Below, piece by piece: positions 25,930-34,476 of a DNA stretch of 64,000 nucleotides. The stretch's first letter is position 1; every line of letters begins with the position of its first letter. The notes beneath the pieces were generated by a model. The model made no database searches, was not told the origin of the DNA, and saw nothing but the letters and a program-made list of their open reading frames with translations. The stretch lies in NCBI GenBank assembly GCA_020851035.1, contig JADZDM010000005.1, positions 186,001-250,000 on the forward strand, written 5' to 3'. Source of the stretch: Gemmatimonadaceae bacterium (lineage in GTDB: Bacteria > Gemmatimonadota > Gemmatimonadetes > Gemmatimonadales > Gemmatimonadaceae). The translations under genes were made by a program, and so were the position numbers.

Positions 25930-26745
25930 TCAGGATTCGGCGCGTTGGCCGGCCGAGCTGGGTGCCGGCGTTGGCGACTTGCGATGGCGTGCGATCAGTT
26001 CTTTCGCGACGGCCATGTATGCCTGTGCTCCGACGGAGGCGAGGTCGTAGAGGATGATCGGCTTGCCGAAGCTCGGGGCTTCTGCGAGTCGGACGTTCCG
26101 CGGGATGACGGACTCGAAGACTTTCGGGCCGAAGTATTCCCGGGCGTCGGTGGCGACCTGTCTGGAGAGGTTGAGCCGGGCGTCGTACATGGTGAGGAGG
26201 ACGCCGTCGATTCCCAGACCCGGGTTGACGCTTCGCTGGACGAGGTGGACCGTGTTCAGCAGCTGGGAGAGGCCTTCGAGCGCGTAGTACTCGCATTGCA
26301 CCGGGATGAGCAGCGCGTCGGCGGCGGCGAGCATGTTCACGGTGATGAGTCCCAGCGAAGGCGGGCAGTCGATCAGCACGTAGTCGTACTCGTCGCGCAC
26401 GGCGGCGACGGCCTTTCGCATCATCGCCTCGCGCTCGTCGCGATCGACGAGTTCCACTTCGGCGCCGGCGAGGTCCGCAGTGGCGGGAAGGACGTCGAGG
26501 GACGGGAACTGCACCCGACGATGACGAGACTCCGCGATCGTCGCTTCGCCGATCAGCACGTCATACGTCGTCTTCACGGCGGCGTCCCGTGCGAGTCCGA
26601 TGCCGGACGTCGCGTTGCCCTGCGGATCGCCGTCGATCAGCAGGGTGCGCTGTTCCGCGACCGCCAGGCTGGCGGCGAGGTTGACTGCGGTGGTCGTCTT
26701 GCCGACCCCGCCCTTCTGGTTCGCGATTGCGATGACTCGTGCCAC
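25930..26745 (-). CDS. parA: Chromosome partitioning ATPase ParA/Soj
   Basis: ParA is a Walker-type ATPase that moves ParB-bound origins. The 271-residue protein starts MARVIAIANQKGGVGKTTTA with the deviant Walker A motif, and shows YDYVLIDCPPSLG (Walker B region). I chose the GTG just before the conserved core; an ATG at 26799 adds 18 Ser/Pro-rich residues. Length matches chromosomal ParA. It is upstream of parB, and two parS palindromes lie 78-133 bases before its start, as expected for a centromere-proximal par locus. Confidence 0.95.
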   Translation of the reverse strand: MARVIAIANQKGGVGKTTTAVNLAASLAVAEQRTLLIDGDPQGNATSGIGLARDAAVKTTYDVLIGEATIAESRHRRVQFPSLDVLPATADLAGAEVELVDRDEREAMMRKAVAAVRDEYDYVLIDCPPSLGLITVNMLAAADALLIPVQCEYYALEGLSQLLNTVHLVQRSVNPGLGIDGVLLTMYDARLNLSRQVATDAREYFGPKVFESVIPRNVRLAEAPSFGKPIILYDLASVGAQAYMAVAKELIARHRKSPTPAPSSAGQRAES

Positions 26746-26823
26746 TGGTCTGTGCGGCGAGGGAGGATGGGAACCCTGCGCCGAATATACTCGCGGCACG
26801 GATCCACAACGGGCTTCGGCTGC

Positions 26824-26837
26824 GTTTCACGTGAAAC
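26824..26837. promoter_or_regulatory. parS centromere site 1
   Basis: GTTTCACGTGAAAC is the perfect palindromic core of the bacterial parS consensus (TGTTTCACGTGAAACA). It is followed by A, so the consensus fails only at the leading base. It lies upstream of parA. Confidence 0.95.
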
Positions 26838-26863
26838 AAACCGGCCCTGCTGCCGAGGACGCC

Positions 26864-26877
26864 GTTTCACGTGAAAC
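26864..26877. promoter_or_regulatory. parS centromere site 2
   Basis: This is a second perfect GTTTCACGTGAAAC core exactly 40 bases from site 1, about four helical turns apart, so both face the same side of the DNA. It is again followed by A. Together they form the ParB loading site; the rest of the gap (26878-27135) holds only a short CGTTG/CAACG dyad and no gene that I can support. Confidence 0.95.
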
Positions 26878-27135
26878 AGGGCGGGTTCAACCTATGACAT
26901 TGTGTTAACTCGTTGCCGCACAACGACTTAGCCAACGTTCCGGGGCACGCTCAATCACCGGGGGTTGCCGGCTCGGAGCCACGTCGCAACACCAGAGATC
27001 CGGAGCGCGCCCACCCCGAGGACCCGCGCCGCTTCCCCGCTGCGCGTCCGCGCACAACTTCACCCCCAGCGCCATACCGCGTCACCGGACCACGCACCAG
27101 ATCGCACCACAGCGCACCGCGCCACCACCACCACG

Positions 27136-27420
27136 ATGCCATTGCCACTGCCCTCCAACGGGCCGACCCTCGCCATCCGCCGCGACGCGTTCGAGTCCGC
27201 AGGCCTCTCCCGCGAACAACTCGACCGGATCCTCAACCTCACCGACGAGGAGTTCCGCGTCGAAGGCGCGCTGATCGCCATCGGGCCACTCCCCAGCCCC
27301 GATGACGTGCCGAACCTCATCGACCTCTTCGAAGACGCAGGCCTGATCTACTTCGACGACTTCATGGAAATCCCCGGCGGACTTCCCGACTGGCTCGAAC
27401 TCTTCGTCCGACATCGCTGA
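27136..27420 (+). CDS. Small acidic protein of unknown function
   Basis: The 94-residue protein is acidic and rich in Leu and Asp. It contains RRDAFESAGLSREQLDRILN followed by LTDEEFRVEGALIAIG and ends with PGGLPDWLELFVRHR. It has no signal peptide or membrane helix. A longer reading to 26965 is Pro/Arg-rich and non-conserved in character, so I use the ATG at 27136. I do not recognise the family; the helix pattern could support protein-protein contacts. It diverges from parA across the parS region. Confidence 0.6.
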   Translation: MPLPLPSNGPTLAIRRDAFESAGLSREQLDRILNLTDEEFRVEGALIAIGPLPSPDDVPNLIDLFEDAGLIYFDDFMEIPGGLPDWLELFVRHR

Positions 27421-27478
27421 ATCCGCACGCCTTCGATGCCCAGCGACGCAACACGGCGCTCGGCCTCGCCGCCGCCGG

Positions 27479-27778
27479 TCAGCGACGCGGCACCACCGGT
27501 GGATAGGTCGGCCGAGCGCGCGTCGCGGCACGCGGCTGGTCCGAGGGCACACGCCGCAGCCGGTGCACCCCACGCCAGCCGCAGGCCAGGCACCAGCTCG
27601 ACCTGAAGGACCGCACACACCGCAGCAGCCACCCAGGCGACAACCGCATCGTCTCGGCATCACACTGCGGGCACCGGCTTCCCTCGGGCAGGATCCACAG
27701 GAACACCACCGTCGCCGCGATTCCGCGCAGCACGAAGAGGCCGCCGAACACCACCACGAACAACATCGCGTCCGACAT
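27479..27778 (-). CDS. Small membrane protein with zinc-ribbon-like cysteines
   Basis: The 99-residue protein has one N-terminal membrane helix (AMLFVVVFGGLFVLRGIAATVVFLW). A cytosolic-looking domain with two CxxC pairs follows, SRCPQCDAE and WCLACGWRG, spaced like a zinc ribbon. The C-terminal 25 residues are Arg/Pro-rich. The function is unknown. It lies 36 bases before the dienelactone hydrolase gene end on the same strand, but any operon link is weak. Confidence 0.6.
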   Translation of the reverse strand: MSDAMLFVVVFGGLFVLRGIAATVVFLWILPEGSRCPQCDAETMRLSPGWLLRCVRSFRSSWCLACGWRGVHRLRRVPSDQPRAATRARPTYPPVVPRR

Positions 27779-27814
27779 CGCTCCGGCCTCCCCGTCAGGC
27801 TGTCAGCACCCCGC

Positions 27815-28750
27815 TCACCGGCCCAGTGCGCGCTGGAAGAAGGCCACCGTCCGCGGCCACGCGGCGCGCGTCGCCGCCAGGTTGGCACCATTCTGCCCAT
27901 CCTGCTGCCGCAGGAAGCCGTGGCCGGCCCCCGCCAGGATCACCGGCTCGAAGGACTTCTTCAACGCCTTCATCGTCGAATCGGCCCCCGCGATCGTTGC
28001 ATTCACGCGTGCATCGTTCTCACCGTAGAGCCCCAGCACCGGCGCGCGCACACTCGACAGCCCCGCCAGCGCGGGCGCGCCGCCGTAGTACACCACGCTC
28101 GCGCGAAGTCGAGGGTGCGCCTGCACGGCCGTCGCGAAGGACGTCGAGCCTCCCCAGCAGAACCCGACGACGCCGAACTTCTGCTGCGCCGACGGCAGCG
28201 CCATCGCATACTCGGCCACCCGCGCGATGTCGCGCTGCACACTGTCCGCCACCAGTGTGCGGATCAGCGCGGACGCCTGTGCCTGCGTGATCGTGTCGCC
28301 TGGGGCCAGCGTGTACTTGCCGCTGATCAGGTCCGGTGCGATCGCGATGTATCCCTCCGCCGCGAGCTGGTCCGCCACGCCGCGGATCCAGGTGCTCAGG
28401 CCGAAGATCTCGTGCACGACCACCACCACCGGCGCCTTGTCCCGGCGCTCAGGGTAGACGACCCACGCCCGCACCGAATCCGGACTGCCCGGGGCCCGCG
28501 CCACCATGACGTACTCGCCGTGACGCGACGACGAGGCGAGTCGCGCGGCGACGGTTGCCGACCCGGCCGGAAGCGATGCGTCGGTGGGCTGGTGTGTGGC
28601 GGCGGCGCCGGCGCCGGCGGAAGCCGCGTCGTCGTGCCCCATGTGCTCATCGTGTTCGCGCGCGGTCTGCACGTGCGAGCTGGAACACCCCACGAGCAGC
28701 GCGATGGTGGCGAGTGACGCAGGCAGCGTGCGACGGCGGAGCAGGATCAT
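27815..28750 (-). CDS. Dienelactone hydrolase family lipoprotein
   Basis: The 311-residue protein has a lipoprotein signal (LATIALLVGCSSSH) and a His/Asp-rich linker. An alpha/beta hydrolase domain of dienelactone hydrolase type follows. The catalytic triad is visible: Cys nucleophile in VGFCWGGSTSF, Asp in YGENDARVN and His in GAGHGFLRQ. Such enzymes open lactones or hydrolyse esters; the substrate here is unknown. The ATG before the signal is preferred over an upstream start at 28885 that gives an Arg-rich stretch. Lipid anchoring puts the enzyme in the envelope. Confidence 0.85.
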   Translation of the reverse strand: MILLRRRTLPASLATIALLVGCSSSHVQTAREHDEHMGHDDAASAGAGAAATHQPTDASLPAGSATVAARLASSSRHGEYVMVARAPGSPDSVRAWVVYPERRDKAPVVVVVHEIFGLSTWIRGVADQLAAEGYIAIAPDLISGKYTLAPGDTITQAQASALIRTLVADSVQRDIARVAEYAMALPSAQQKFGVVGFCWGGSTSFATAVQAHPRLRASVVYYGGAPALAGLSSVRAPVLGLYGENDARVNATIAGADSTMKALKKSFEPVILAGAGHGFLRQQDGQNGANLAATRAAWPRTVAFFQRALGR

Positions 28751-28836
28751 CGTTCGGGTCCGGTGGGGTGGGAATGCGCGGGACGCGGGTGCGGAGCGCG
28801 CGGCGCGGCTGCGTGCTGACCAACGGGCATCGCCCG

Positions 28837-29886
28837 CTACGCGTTCGCGGCTGGCGGATGCACGACTGGCGGGACAGGGGCGCACCGAGTGACGGTCTCG
28901 TCCGCCCGGTGATGCGGAAGCACGAACCGGGACAGGAACGCCGGCACACGATCGGCCAGATAGGATCGTGTGCCACCCGAGTCTGCGCCAGTCACGAATC
29001 CGACGTGCCCACCGAATGGTGACACTTCGAGCTCGACCAGCGCATTGTGGCGCGCCTCCTCCCGGACGTCGTCGAGCACCTCCGCCGGCAGGAACGGATC
29101 GTCGATGGCGCTCAGCAGCAGCAGCGGAATCCGTGCCCCACGGATGAAATGCCGCGCGCTGGAGCGGGTGTAGTAGTCCGCCGCGTCAGCAAAGCCATGT
29201 AGCGGACCGGTTATGATGTCATCGAATTCCCAGAGCGTCCTGATGCGCGCGATGCGTTGCGGTGCGGGAAACAGGTCCGGATATCGCGCGGCCTTCTCGA
29301 GCGCCTTGCGACGGAGCGAACGCAGGAACCACTGCTCGTAGACCCGCGAGAGGCCGGTGCCGATGCGGCGCGAGCCGCGCGCCAGGTCGAATGGCACCGA
29401 CACCCCCGCCGCTGCGCGGAGTGTCGGCGGCAGGGGCACCAAGGGGTCGCCGACGAGCTTCGTGAGCACGTTGCCACCCAGCGAGACGCCGCACGCAAGC
29501 AGCGGCGCGCCCGGGTGCTCGTGCGCCAGCCTGTGGAGGAACCAGGCCGCATCGCCGGTCTCGCCGGAGTGATAGAAGCGAGGGGCGGTGTTGTTGCGGC
29601 CATTGCAACTGCGCCACAGCAGCAGGTCCGCGCCCCAGCCACGGGCCACGGCCTCCCGGAACAGCGCCGGCACGTAGTGCGAACGCCCGGTGCCCTCGAG
29701 GCCGTGAAACAGCACCAGCCGTGGTGCATCGGTATGTGAGGCACCCGCCCGGATCACACCGACGTCATCGCCGTCGGGCGTGACCCACGTCTCGCGCGTC
29801 GTGACCACCGGTGCCGGCGTCCGCGCGAACCTGCCCCACAGTGTCTGGACGTGCGGGTTCCTGGCGTACCACGGCGGCCGGCGCAT
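28837..29886 (-). CDS. YheT-family alpha/beta hydrolase
   Basis: The 349-residue protein is an alpha/beta hydrolase of the YheT/ABHD1-3 type. It starts RNPHVQTLWGRF and has LVLFHGLEGTGRSHYVPAL (oxyanion region), the nucleophile elbow GVSLGGNVLTK with Ser, SAIDDPFLP with the acid and GGHVGFV with the His. These proteins act as esterases on lipid-like substrates; the exact one is unknown. It diverges from the ArsC-like gene over 169 bases. The C-terminus is Pro/Ala-rich. Confidence 0.87.
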   Translation of the reverse strand: MRRPPWYARNPHVQTLWGRFARTPAPVVTTRETWVTPDGDDVGVIRAGASHTDAPRLVLFHGLEGTGRSHYVPALFREAVARGWGADLLLWRSCNGRNNTAPRFYHSGETGDAAWFLHRLAHEHPGAPLLACGVSLGGNVLTKLVGDPLVPLPPTLRAAAGVSVPFDLARGSRRIGTGLSRVYEQWFLRSLRRKALEKAARYPDLFPAPQRIARIRTLWEFDDIITGPLHGFADAADYYTRSSARHFIRGARIPLLLLSAIDDPFLPAEVLDDVREEARHNALVELEVSPFGGHVGFVTGADSGGTRSYLADRVPAFLSRFVLPHHRADETVTRCAPVPPVVHPPAANA

Positions 29887-30055
29887 CGGAGTGCCTGTGT
29901 TCCGTAACTGGACGTCCTACATTGGTGCCGACGTGCCCGGCTCACCGGCCTGCGCCGCGCACGCCCGTCGGGTGCATCCCCTGCATGCCCCGCTCGAGAA
30001 GATACCGGTCCCGCGCGACCCACCGCGCCAGCCCACCGTGCAGCCAGCCCGAGCG

Positions 30056-30415
30056 ATGCCCGTCCAGATCTTCGGTACACGGAAGAACGCCGCCACCCGG
30101 AAAGCCGAACGCTTCTTCGCCGAGCGGCGGATCCCGGTCCATTTCGTGGACTTGGCGGAACGGGGCGCCTCGAAGGGCGAGCTGCAACGTTTTGCGCAGA
30201 AGTTCGGCGTCGATGCGCTCGTGGACCGGAACAGCCGGCGGTTCCTCGACCTCGGACTCGGTGTGGCCAGGTACGGTCCGGACCGCTGGCTCGACATCCT
30301 GATGGATGAACCGCTCATCCTCATGCAACCCCTCGTGCGGAACGGCGGCAAGCTCACGGTCGGCGGTGAGTCCGACGCAGAGTGGAAGGCCTGGGTCAGC
30401 GCCGGCATCACGTGA
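30056..30415 (+). CDS. ArsC/Spx-like thioredoxin-fold protein lacking the catalytic cysteine
   Basis: The 119-residue protein fits the ArsC/Spx/YffB family: IFGTRKNAATRKAERFF, then IPVHFVDLAERGASKGEL and a C-terminal LILMQPLVRNGGKLTVGG. In relatives the N-terminal motif reads like YGIPNCDTVKKA with the key Cys; here Asn stands in that place and no Cys exists in the protein. So arsenate reduction is unlikely; a binding or regulatory role is more plausible. The ATG is preferred over a longer reading upstream. The next gene overlaps its stop by four bases (GTGA). Confidence 0.8.
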   Translation: MPVQIFGTRKNAATRKAERFFAERRIPVHFVDLAERGASKGELQRFAQKFGVDALVDRNSRRFLDLGLGVARYGPDRWLDILMDEPLILMQPLVRNGGKLTVGGESDAEWKAWVSAGIT

Positions 30416-31236
30416 GCCACGCGCGCCAGTCCGGGTTTCCCAGCTGGGGCGGCGCAGCGATCCTCGCCCTGTGCGCCGCGCCGGCAGCGCTCGCCCAGAC
30501 GGCCCCGGAGGCCGTGGCCCCGGCCGAGCGACACGCGAGCCGGTGGGAGCGCACCGTCGAGGTCAACGGCAACTATCTCTACGGCAACACCGAGCAGGCG
30601 ATCCTCGGTGTCCGGACGGGTGTGCTGCGCAACGACAGCACACTCGCTGTGCGCGTGGACACCCGCTACACCATCGGCGTCCGATCCGGCACCGACGGAC
30701 AGCGGACCATGGACCGACGGTCGTGGCTGCTGTCGGCCAACGCCGACTACCGGCAGTACGGACGGGAAAGCCCCTTCGTCTTCGCGAGCCTCGAGGAAAG
30801 TCTCGAGCTCCGCGTCGACCGGCGTCTCAGCCTGGGCATCGGCGAGAAGGTGAGCTTCATCCGGAACGACACCACCCGATTCGACGCCAGCCTGGGCCTC
30901 ATCGGTGAACACAGCCGGCTGCCGAAACAGGTCCCAGCGGGCGACTCGACGCGTCCGGTCGTGGTCAGCTCCCTCGCCCGCCTGTCAGGTCGGATCCGCT
31001 ACCGTCGCGCGCTCACGCACCGGTTCGGTTTTGACCAGGTGGCGTGGTACAAGCCGGAGCTGGCCCATCCGTCACACTGGCTCGGTTCTTCGTCCTCGAT
31101 CTTCAGTTACGTCATGACGCGTCGGACGGGCCTCACGGTGACGCTCTACAACGAATTCGACAGCCTGGCGAAGAGTCGCGGGGTGCGTTCGAACTCGGCT
31201 GGCCAGATCCTCATCGGTGCCTCCTCGAAGTTCTGA
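30412..31236 (+). CDS. DUF481-family outer-membrane protein
   Basis: The 274-residue protein has a signal peptide (GGAAILALCAAPAALAQ) and a DUF481-like beta-barrel. Repeated amphipathic strands follow, such as WERTVEVNGNYLYGNTEQAI, RVDTRYTIGVRSG, LSANADYRQYG and the terminal ILIGASSKF with a C-terminal Phe. DUF481 proteins are small outer-membrane barrels of unknown substrate. The GTG start overlaps the stop of the ArsC-like gene, so the two are cotranslated. It converges with marR. Confidence 0.78.
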   Translation: MSHARQSGFPSWGGAAILALCAAPAALAQTAPEAVAPAERHASRWERTVEVNGNYLYGNTEQAILGVRTGVLRNDSTLAVRVDTRYTIGVRSGTDGQRTMDRRSWLLSANADYRQYGRESPFVFASLEESLELRVDRRLSLGIGEKVSFIRNDTTRFDASLGLIGEHSRLPKQVPAGDSTRPVVVSSLARLSGRIRYRRALTHRFGFDQVAWYKPELAHPSHWLGSSSSIFSYVMTRRTGLTVTLYNEFDSLAKSRGVRSNSAGQILIGASSKF

Positions 31237-31300
31237 GAAGCCCCATCGAGCCAGACACGAGACAGTAACGAAGCTGTAAGCTGGTTCAGGCTCTTTCGTT

Positions 31301-31768
31301 TCATGTACCGCGACCACCACGCTTCAACGCCTTCGCAAGCGGGCCGAATTCCGCCATTCCCCGCTCGAAGAAGTCGGACTCCACGCGGTCAGCGAGCCTG
31401 ATTGCCCGATCAGCGAGCGCACCGCCGGCATCGGTCACTTCGATCGACCGGGCTCGTCGGTCTGTCGGGTGTGGCGACCGCTTCACCAGCCCCCGCGCCT
31501 CGAGGGTCCGCAAAACCTCTGACGTGGTGACGGGATCGGTCCCCGCCACCGCGGCGATGTCAGCCTGGCGGACCCCGGGATCCCGGGGCGACAGCCACGC
31601 AACCGCTGTGAGCAGCCTGAATTGGGCCGGTGTCAACTCCAGAGCTGCCATCGCCGCCCGCAGCACCGACTGCCACGCCGCCGCGACTCGATCCAGCTGC
31701 GCTCCCGCCGCAGACGCGGGCGACTCGGCGCGAGCAACGAGATGTGCTGCCGTCGTGTTCGCTGTCAT
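31301..31768 (-). CDS. MarR-family transcriptional regulator
   Basis: The 155-residue protein has the MarR winged helix. ELTPAQFRLLTAVAWLSP is followed by the recognition part VRQADIAAVAGTDPVTTSEVLRTLEARGLVKR, and the wing is HPTDRRARSIEVTDAG. Such proteins repress nearby genes and often respond to aromatic or oxidant ligands. Two palindromes lie in the upstream 200 bases and may be its operators. No transporter or enzyme typical of MarR control is adjacent, so the target may be its own gene. Confidence 0.88.
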   Translation of the reverse strand: MTANTTAAHLVARAESPASAAGAQLDRVAAAWQSVLRAAMAALELTPAQFRLLTAVAWLSPRDPGVRQADIAAVAGTDPVTTSEVLRTLEARGLVKRSPHPTDRRARSIEVTDAGGALADRAIRLADRVESDFFERGMAEFGPLAKALKRGGRGT

Positions 31769-31835
31769 GCCTGCCCTCTCTCAGAACGTCGCGCGACTCG
31801 CAGTGGTCGACCTCATCCAATGCTGGAGGTCCGGA

Positions 31836-31853
31836 GTTCGTGCGTTCACGAAC
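31836..31853. promoter_or_regulatory. Candidate MarR operator, proximal palindrome
   Basis: GTTCGTG (31836-31842) and CACGAAC (31847-31853) are perfect arms with a four-base spacer, the size of a MarR dimer site. It lies about 68 bases upstream of marR on its 5' side. Confidence 0.5.
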
Positions 31854-31921
31854 GGAATCATACCGAACCCTGCAACTTCGCCTGGCGGAACGTGTTGCAG
31901 CCGTGCGTCTGCGAAAGAAAT

Positions 31922-31961
31922 TAGTTCGTACCTGAACGGAATATTGTTTGTTGACGAACTA
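31922..31961. promoter_or_regulatory. Distal inverted repeat upstream of marR
   Basis: TAGTTCGT (31922-31929) and ACGAACTA (31954-31961) are perfect 8-base arms 24 bases apart, in an AT-richer stretch. They share the GTTCG/CGAAC half-site with the proximal palindrome. This may be a second operator or part of the murB 3' end region. Confidence 0.4.
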
Positions 31962-31972
31962 CTTGTCGACGC

Positions 31973-32950
31973 TCAGGTGGTTGTGAAGGCACCAATGAAC
32001 CCGATCTCGGGCTCCAGCCGGTGCCCGAAGCGCGCTTCGACGGCGGACTGGGCGTGTGTGATCAACGCCCGGACGTCAGCCGCCGTGGCGTGCCCGAGGT
32101 TCACCATGATGTTGGCGTGCATGTGGGAGATCTGCGCGTCCCCGATCCGGAAGCCCTTCAGGCCGCACTGGTCCACCAGCCGACCGGCGCCGATCCCTTC
32201 AAGCTTCTTGAAGATCGACCCCGCGCTCGGGTGGTGCTCGAGCCAGGGGTGCCGGGCGCCGCGCCAGCTCAGGTTCTCCTGCAGGATCCGATGCATGACG
32301 TCCGGATCGCCGCGCGTCAGGCGGAACGTCACGTCCAGCACCACATCCCTCGTATGGTGGAACACCGTGTCGTCGTACCCGAACCCGACGTACGCGGCAT
32401 CGACCGTCGTGCGCGTCCCCGTCGCCGTCCGGATCCGGCACGCCTCGAAGACTTCGGCGATGAACATCGTGCGCTCGCGTTCGGGGGCCGGCGACAGGAA
32501 GTGGAGATTCTGCCAGATCGCGCCGCCGACCGTACTCGGGATGCCGACGTAGTGCTCGAGGCCGGACCACCCGCCCGCGACCGCGTCCCGGATCAGGTCC
32601 GCCATCACAGTACCGCTCTCGGCCGTACAGTGTCCCTCCGGGTCCCACCGCACGTGGCGGGCCCGGTTGCGGATCACCAGCCCCCGGAATCCGCCGTCAC
32701 CCACGAGGATGTTGGCGCCCAGTCCCAGGACGAACCAGTCGACGCCGGCCGCCTCGGCGCGGTCGATGGCGTCGGCGAGGTCGTCCCCGGTGTCGGCGTC
32801 GTACAGCAGGTCGGCCGGACCCCCGATTCGGAAGGTGGTGTATGGCGCGATCGGCACATCGCGCCGCAGCTGCCCCGCCTGGAGGCCCCTGGCAACGGCA
32901 TCGAGGGCTTCGGCAGGCACGGGGGCGGTACCACGGCTTTTTTCAGTCAT
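31973..32950 (-). CDS. murB: UDP-N-acetylenolpyruvoylglucosamine reductase
   Basis: MurB reduces the enolpyruvyl ether to UDP-N-acetylmuramate, a flavin-dependent step of peptidoglycan synthesis. The 325-residue protein has the FAD-binding part (TTFRIGGPADLLYDA, VLGLGANILVGDGGFRG) and the conserved GLEHYVGIPSTVGGAIWQN. The active-site stretch PSAGSIFKKLEG carries the Ser proton donor, and the terminal LEPEIGFIGAF has the catalytic Glu. I use the ATG at 32950; a start at 33022 adds 24 residues overlapping the divergent M16 gene. No other mur gene is adjacent. Confidence 0.93.
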   Translation of the reverse strand: MTEKSRGTAPVPAEALDAVARGLQAGQLRRDVPIAPYTTFRIGGPADLLYDADTGDDLADAIDRAEAAGVDWFVLGLGANILVGDGGFRGLVIRNRARHVRWDPEGHCTAESGTVMADLIRDAVAGGWSGLEHYVGIPSTVGGAIWQNLHFLSPAPERERTMFIAEVFEACRIRTATGTRTTVDAAYVGFGYDDTVFHHTRDVVLDVTFRLTRGDPDVMHRILQENLSWRGARHPWLEHHPSAGSIFKKLEGIGAGRLVDQCGLKGFRIGDAQISHMHANIMVNLGHATAADVRALITHAQSAVEARFGHRLEPEIGFIGAFTTT

Positions 32951-33009
32951 CGTCCGAAACAACTCATCCCCCGCGTTGCGTGCCAGATGTCCCGAGTCCG
33001 GGTGGCGCA

Positions 33010-34476
33010 ATGCCCGCAACACAGCTCCCCCGCCCGTCCGTGACCAGATCCCGCACCACTCCGCCCGTTCGCCTCGCCGCCACGCGCTCCGCCGCGTTGT
33101 TCCTCGGCGGCCTCCTCCTCGCGCTCGCTGCGCCGCTCGGTGGCCAGCGGGCCGAGCTCGAGCGCGTGATCAAGCGCACCGTGCTCAGGAACGGGCTCGA
33201 GGTGATCGCCGTGGAGAACCACGGCATCCCGATCGCGACCGTCGAGCTGAACGTGAAGAACGGCGCCTTCACGCAGCGCCCCGAATACGAGGGGCTCGCC
33301 CACATGTACGAGCACATGTTCTTCAAGGCGAGCAAGGCGTACCCGAACGCCGAGGCCTTCGGCCAGCGTGCGGCCGAGCTGGGGGCGCGCTACAACGGCA
33401 CGACGCAGGAGGAGCGGGTGAACTACTACCTGAGCCTTCCGTCGGACAGCGTGCGTGGTGGCATCAGGCTGATCGCCGATGCGGTGCGCGGTCCGCTCTT
33501 CCTGCCCGAGGAGCTCGCGCAGGAGAAGCAGGTCGTCCTCGGCGAGTATGACCGCAACGAGGCCTCGCCGGGGTTCGAGATCATGCAGCGCCTCGGCGCA
33601 GCGCTGTATCCCGGCAACTCCAGCCGCAAGAACACCATCGGCAACCGCGAGGTGCTGCGCACCGTGACCCCGGAGAAGATGCGCTTCATCCAGGCGCGGT
33701 ACTACGTGCCGAACAACATGGCGCTGATCGTCACCGGTGACATCAACCCGGCGCAGGTCTTCGCGTATGCCGATTCCGTGCTGGGTGCGTGGCCGCGGGG
33801 CGCGGATCCGTTCACGGTGGATCCCATCCCGCCGATCCCGCCGCTCACCGCGCCGCAGGCCATCATCGCGGAGGCGGAAGTCGGTGCGGTGACGGTGCTG
33901 ATCCAGTGGCAGGGACCCAGCGTGCGGCGTGACCGGGCGAGCACGTACGCGGCGGACGTGTTCTCCGACGCCCTCAACACGAAGGGGTCCCGCTTCCAGC
34001 GGCTGCTGACCGACAGCGGACTCTGGACCGCGGTCGGCGTGAACTACTACACGCTGGACCAGGTCGGGCCGATCACCATCAGCGGCCAGACCTCGCCGGA
34101 GCGGCTGAGGGAGGCCCTCGCGGTGCTGTGGCGGGAGATCGAGAAGCTGGATGATCCGGGGTACTTCACGAGCGCGGAGCTGGAGGCGGTGAAGGCGCAG
34201 CGCGGCACCGACAACCAGTTCGGCATCGAGAAGACATCCGAGCTGACGCACACGATCGGCTTCTGGTGGGCGGTGGCCGACCTGGACTACTTCATGGGGT
34301 ACGTGGACAACATGGCACGACAGACGCCGCTCGACCTGCAGCGTTACGCTGGCCGGTTCATCGTCGGCAAGCCAAGCGTCACGGGTGTGCTGATCAGCGC
34401 GGAGGACCGCGCGCGGCTCCGGCTCACGCCGACGGACGTCGTGGGCCCCGTGAAGGGTGCGAGGGTGGCGCCATGA
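33010..34476 (+). CDS. M16-family zinc metallopeptidase, catalytic partner
   Basis: The 488-residue protein has a signal-like N-terminus (ALFLGGLLLALAAPLGGQ), which suggests export. The M16A active site HMYEHMFF (inverted HxxEH) is followed by the third zinc ligand region VLGEYDRNEA. These peptidases degrade peptides in a clam-shell chamber made of two homologous halves. The second half is encoded by the next gene, which overlaps by four bases (ATGA). Together they probably form an active/inactive heterodimer, as in mitochondrial processing peptidase and several bacterial M16 pairs. Confidence 0.9.
   Translation: MPATQLPRPSVTRSRTTPPVRLAATRSAALFLGGLLLALAAPLGGQRAELERVIKRTVLRNGLEVIAVENHGIPIATVELNVKNGAFTQRPEYEGLAHMYEHMFFKASKAYPNAEAFGQRAAELGARYNGTTQEERVNYYLSLPSDSVRGGIRLIADAVRGPLFLPEELAQEKQVVLGEYDRNEASPGFEIMQRLGAALYPGNSSRKNTIGNREVLRTVTPEKMRFIQARYYVPNNMALIVTGDINPAQVFAYADSVLGAWPRGADPFTVDPIPPIPPLTAPQAIIAEAEVGAVTVLIQWQGPSVRRDRASTYAADVFSDALNTKGSRFQRLLTDSGLWTAVGVNYYTLDQVGPITISGQTSPERLREALAVLWREIEKLDDPGYFTSAELEAVKAQRGTDNQFGIEKTSELTHTIGFWWAVADLDYFMGYVDNMARQTPLDLQRYAGRFIVGKPSVTGVLISAEDRARLRLTPTDVVGPVKGARVAP

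Noticed and set aside
30056-30415. Arsenate reductase function
   Set aside because: The catalytic cysteine is absent, and no ars genes are adjacent.
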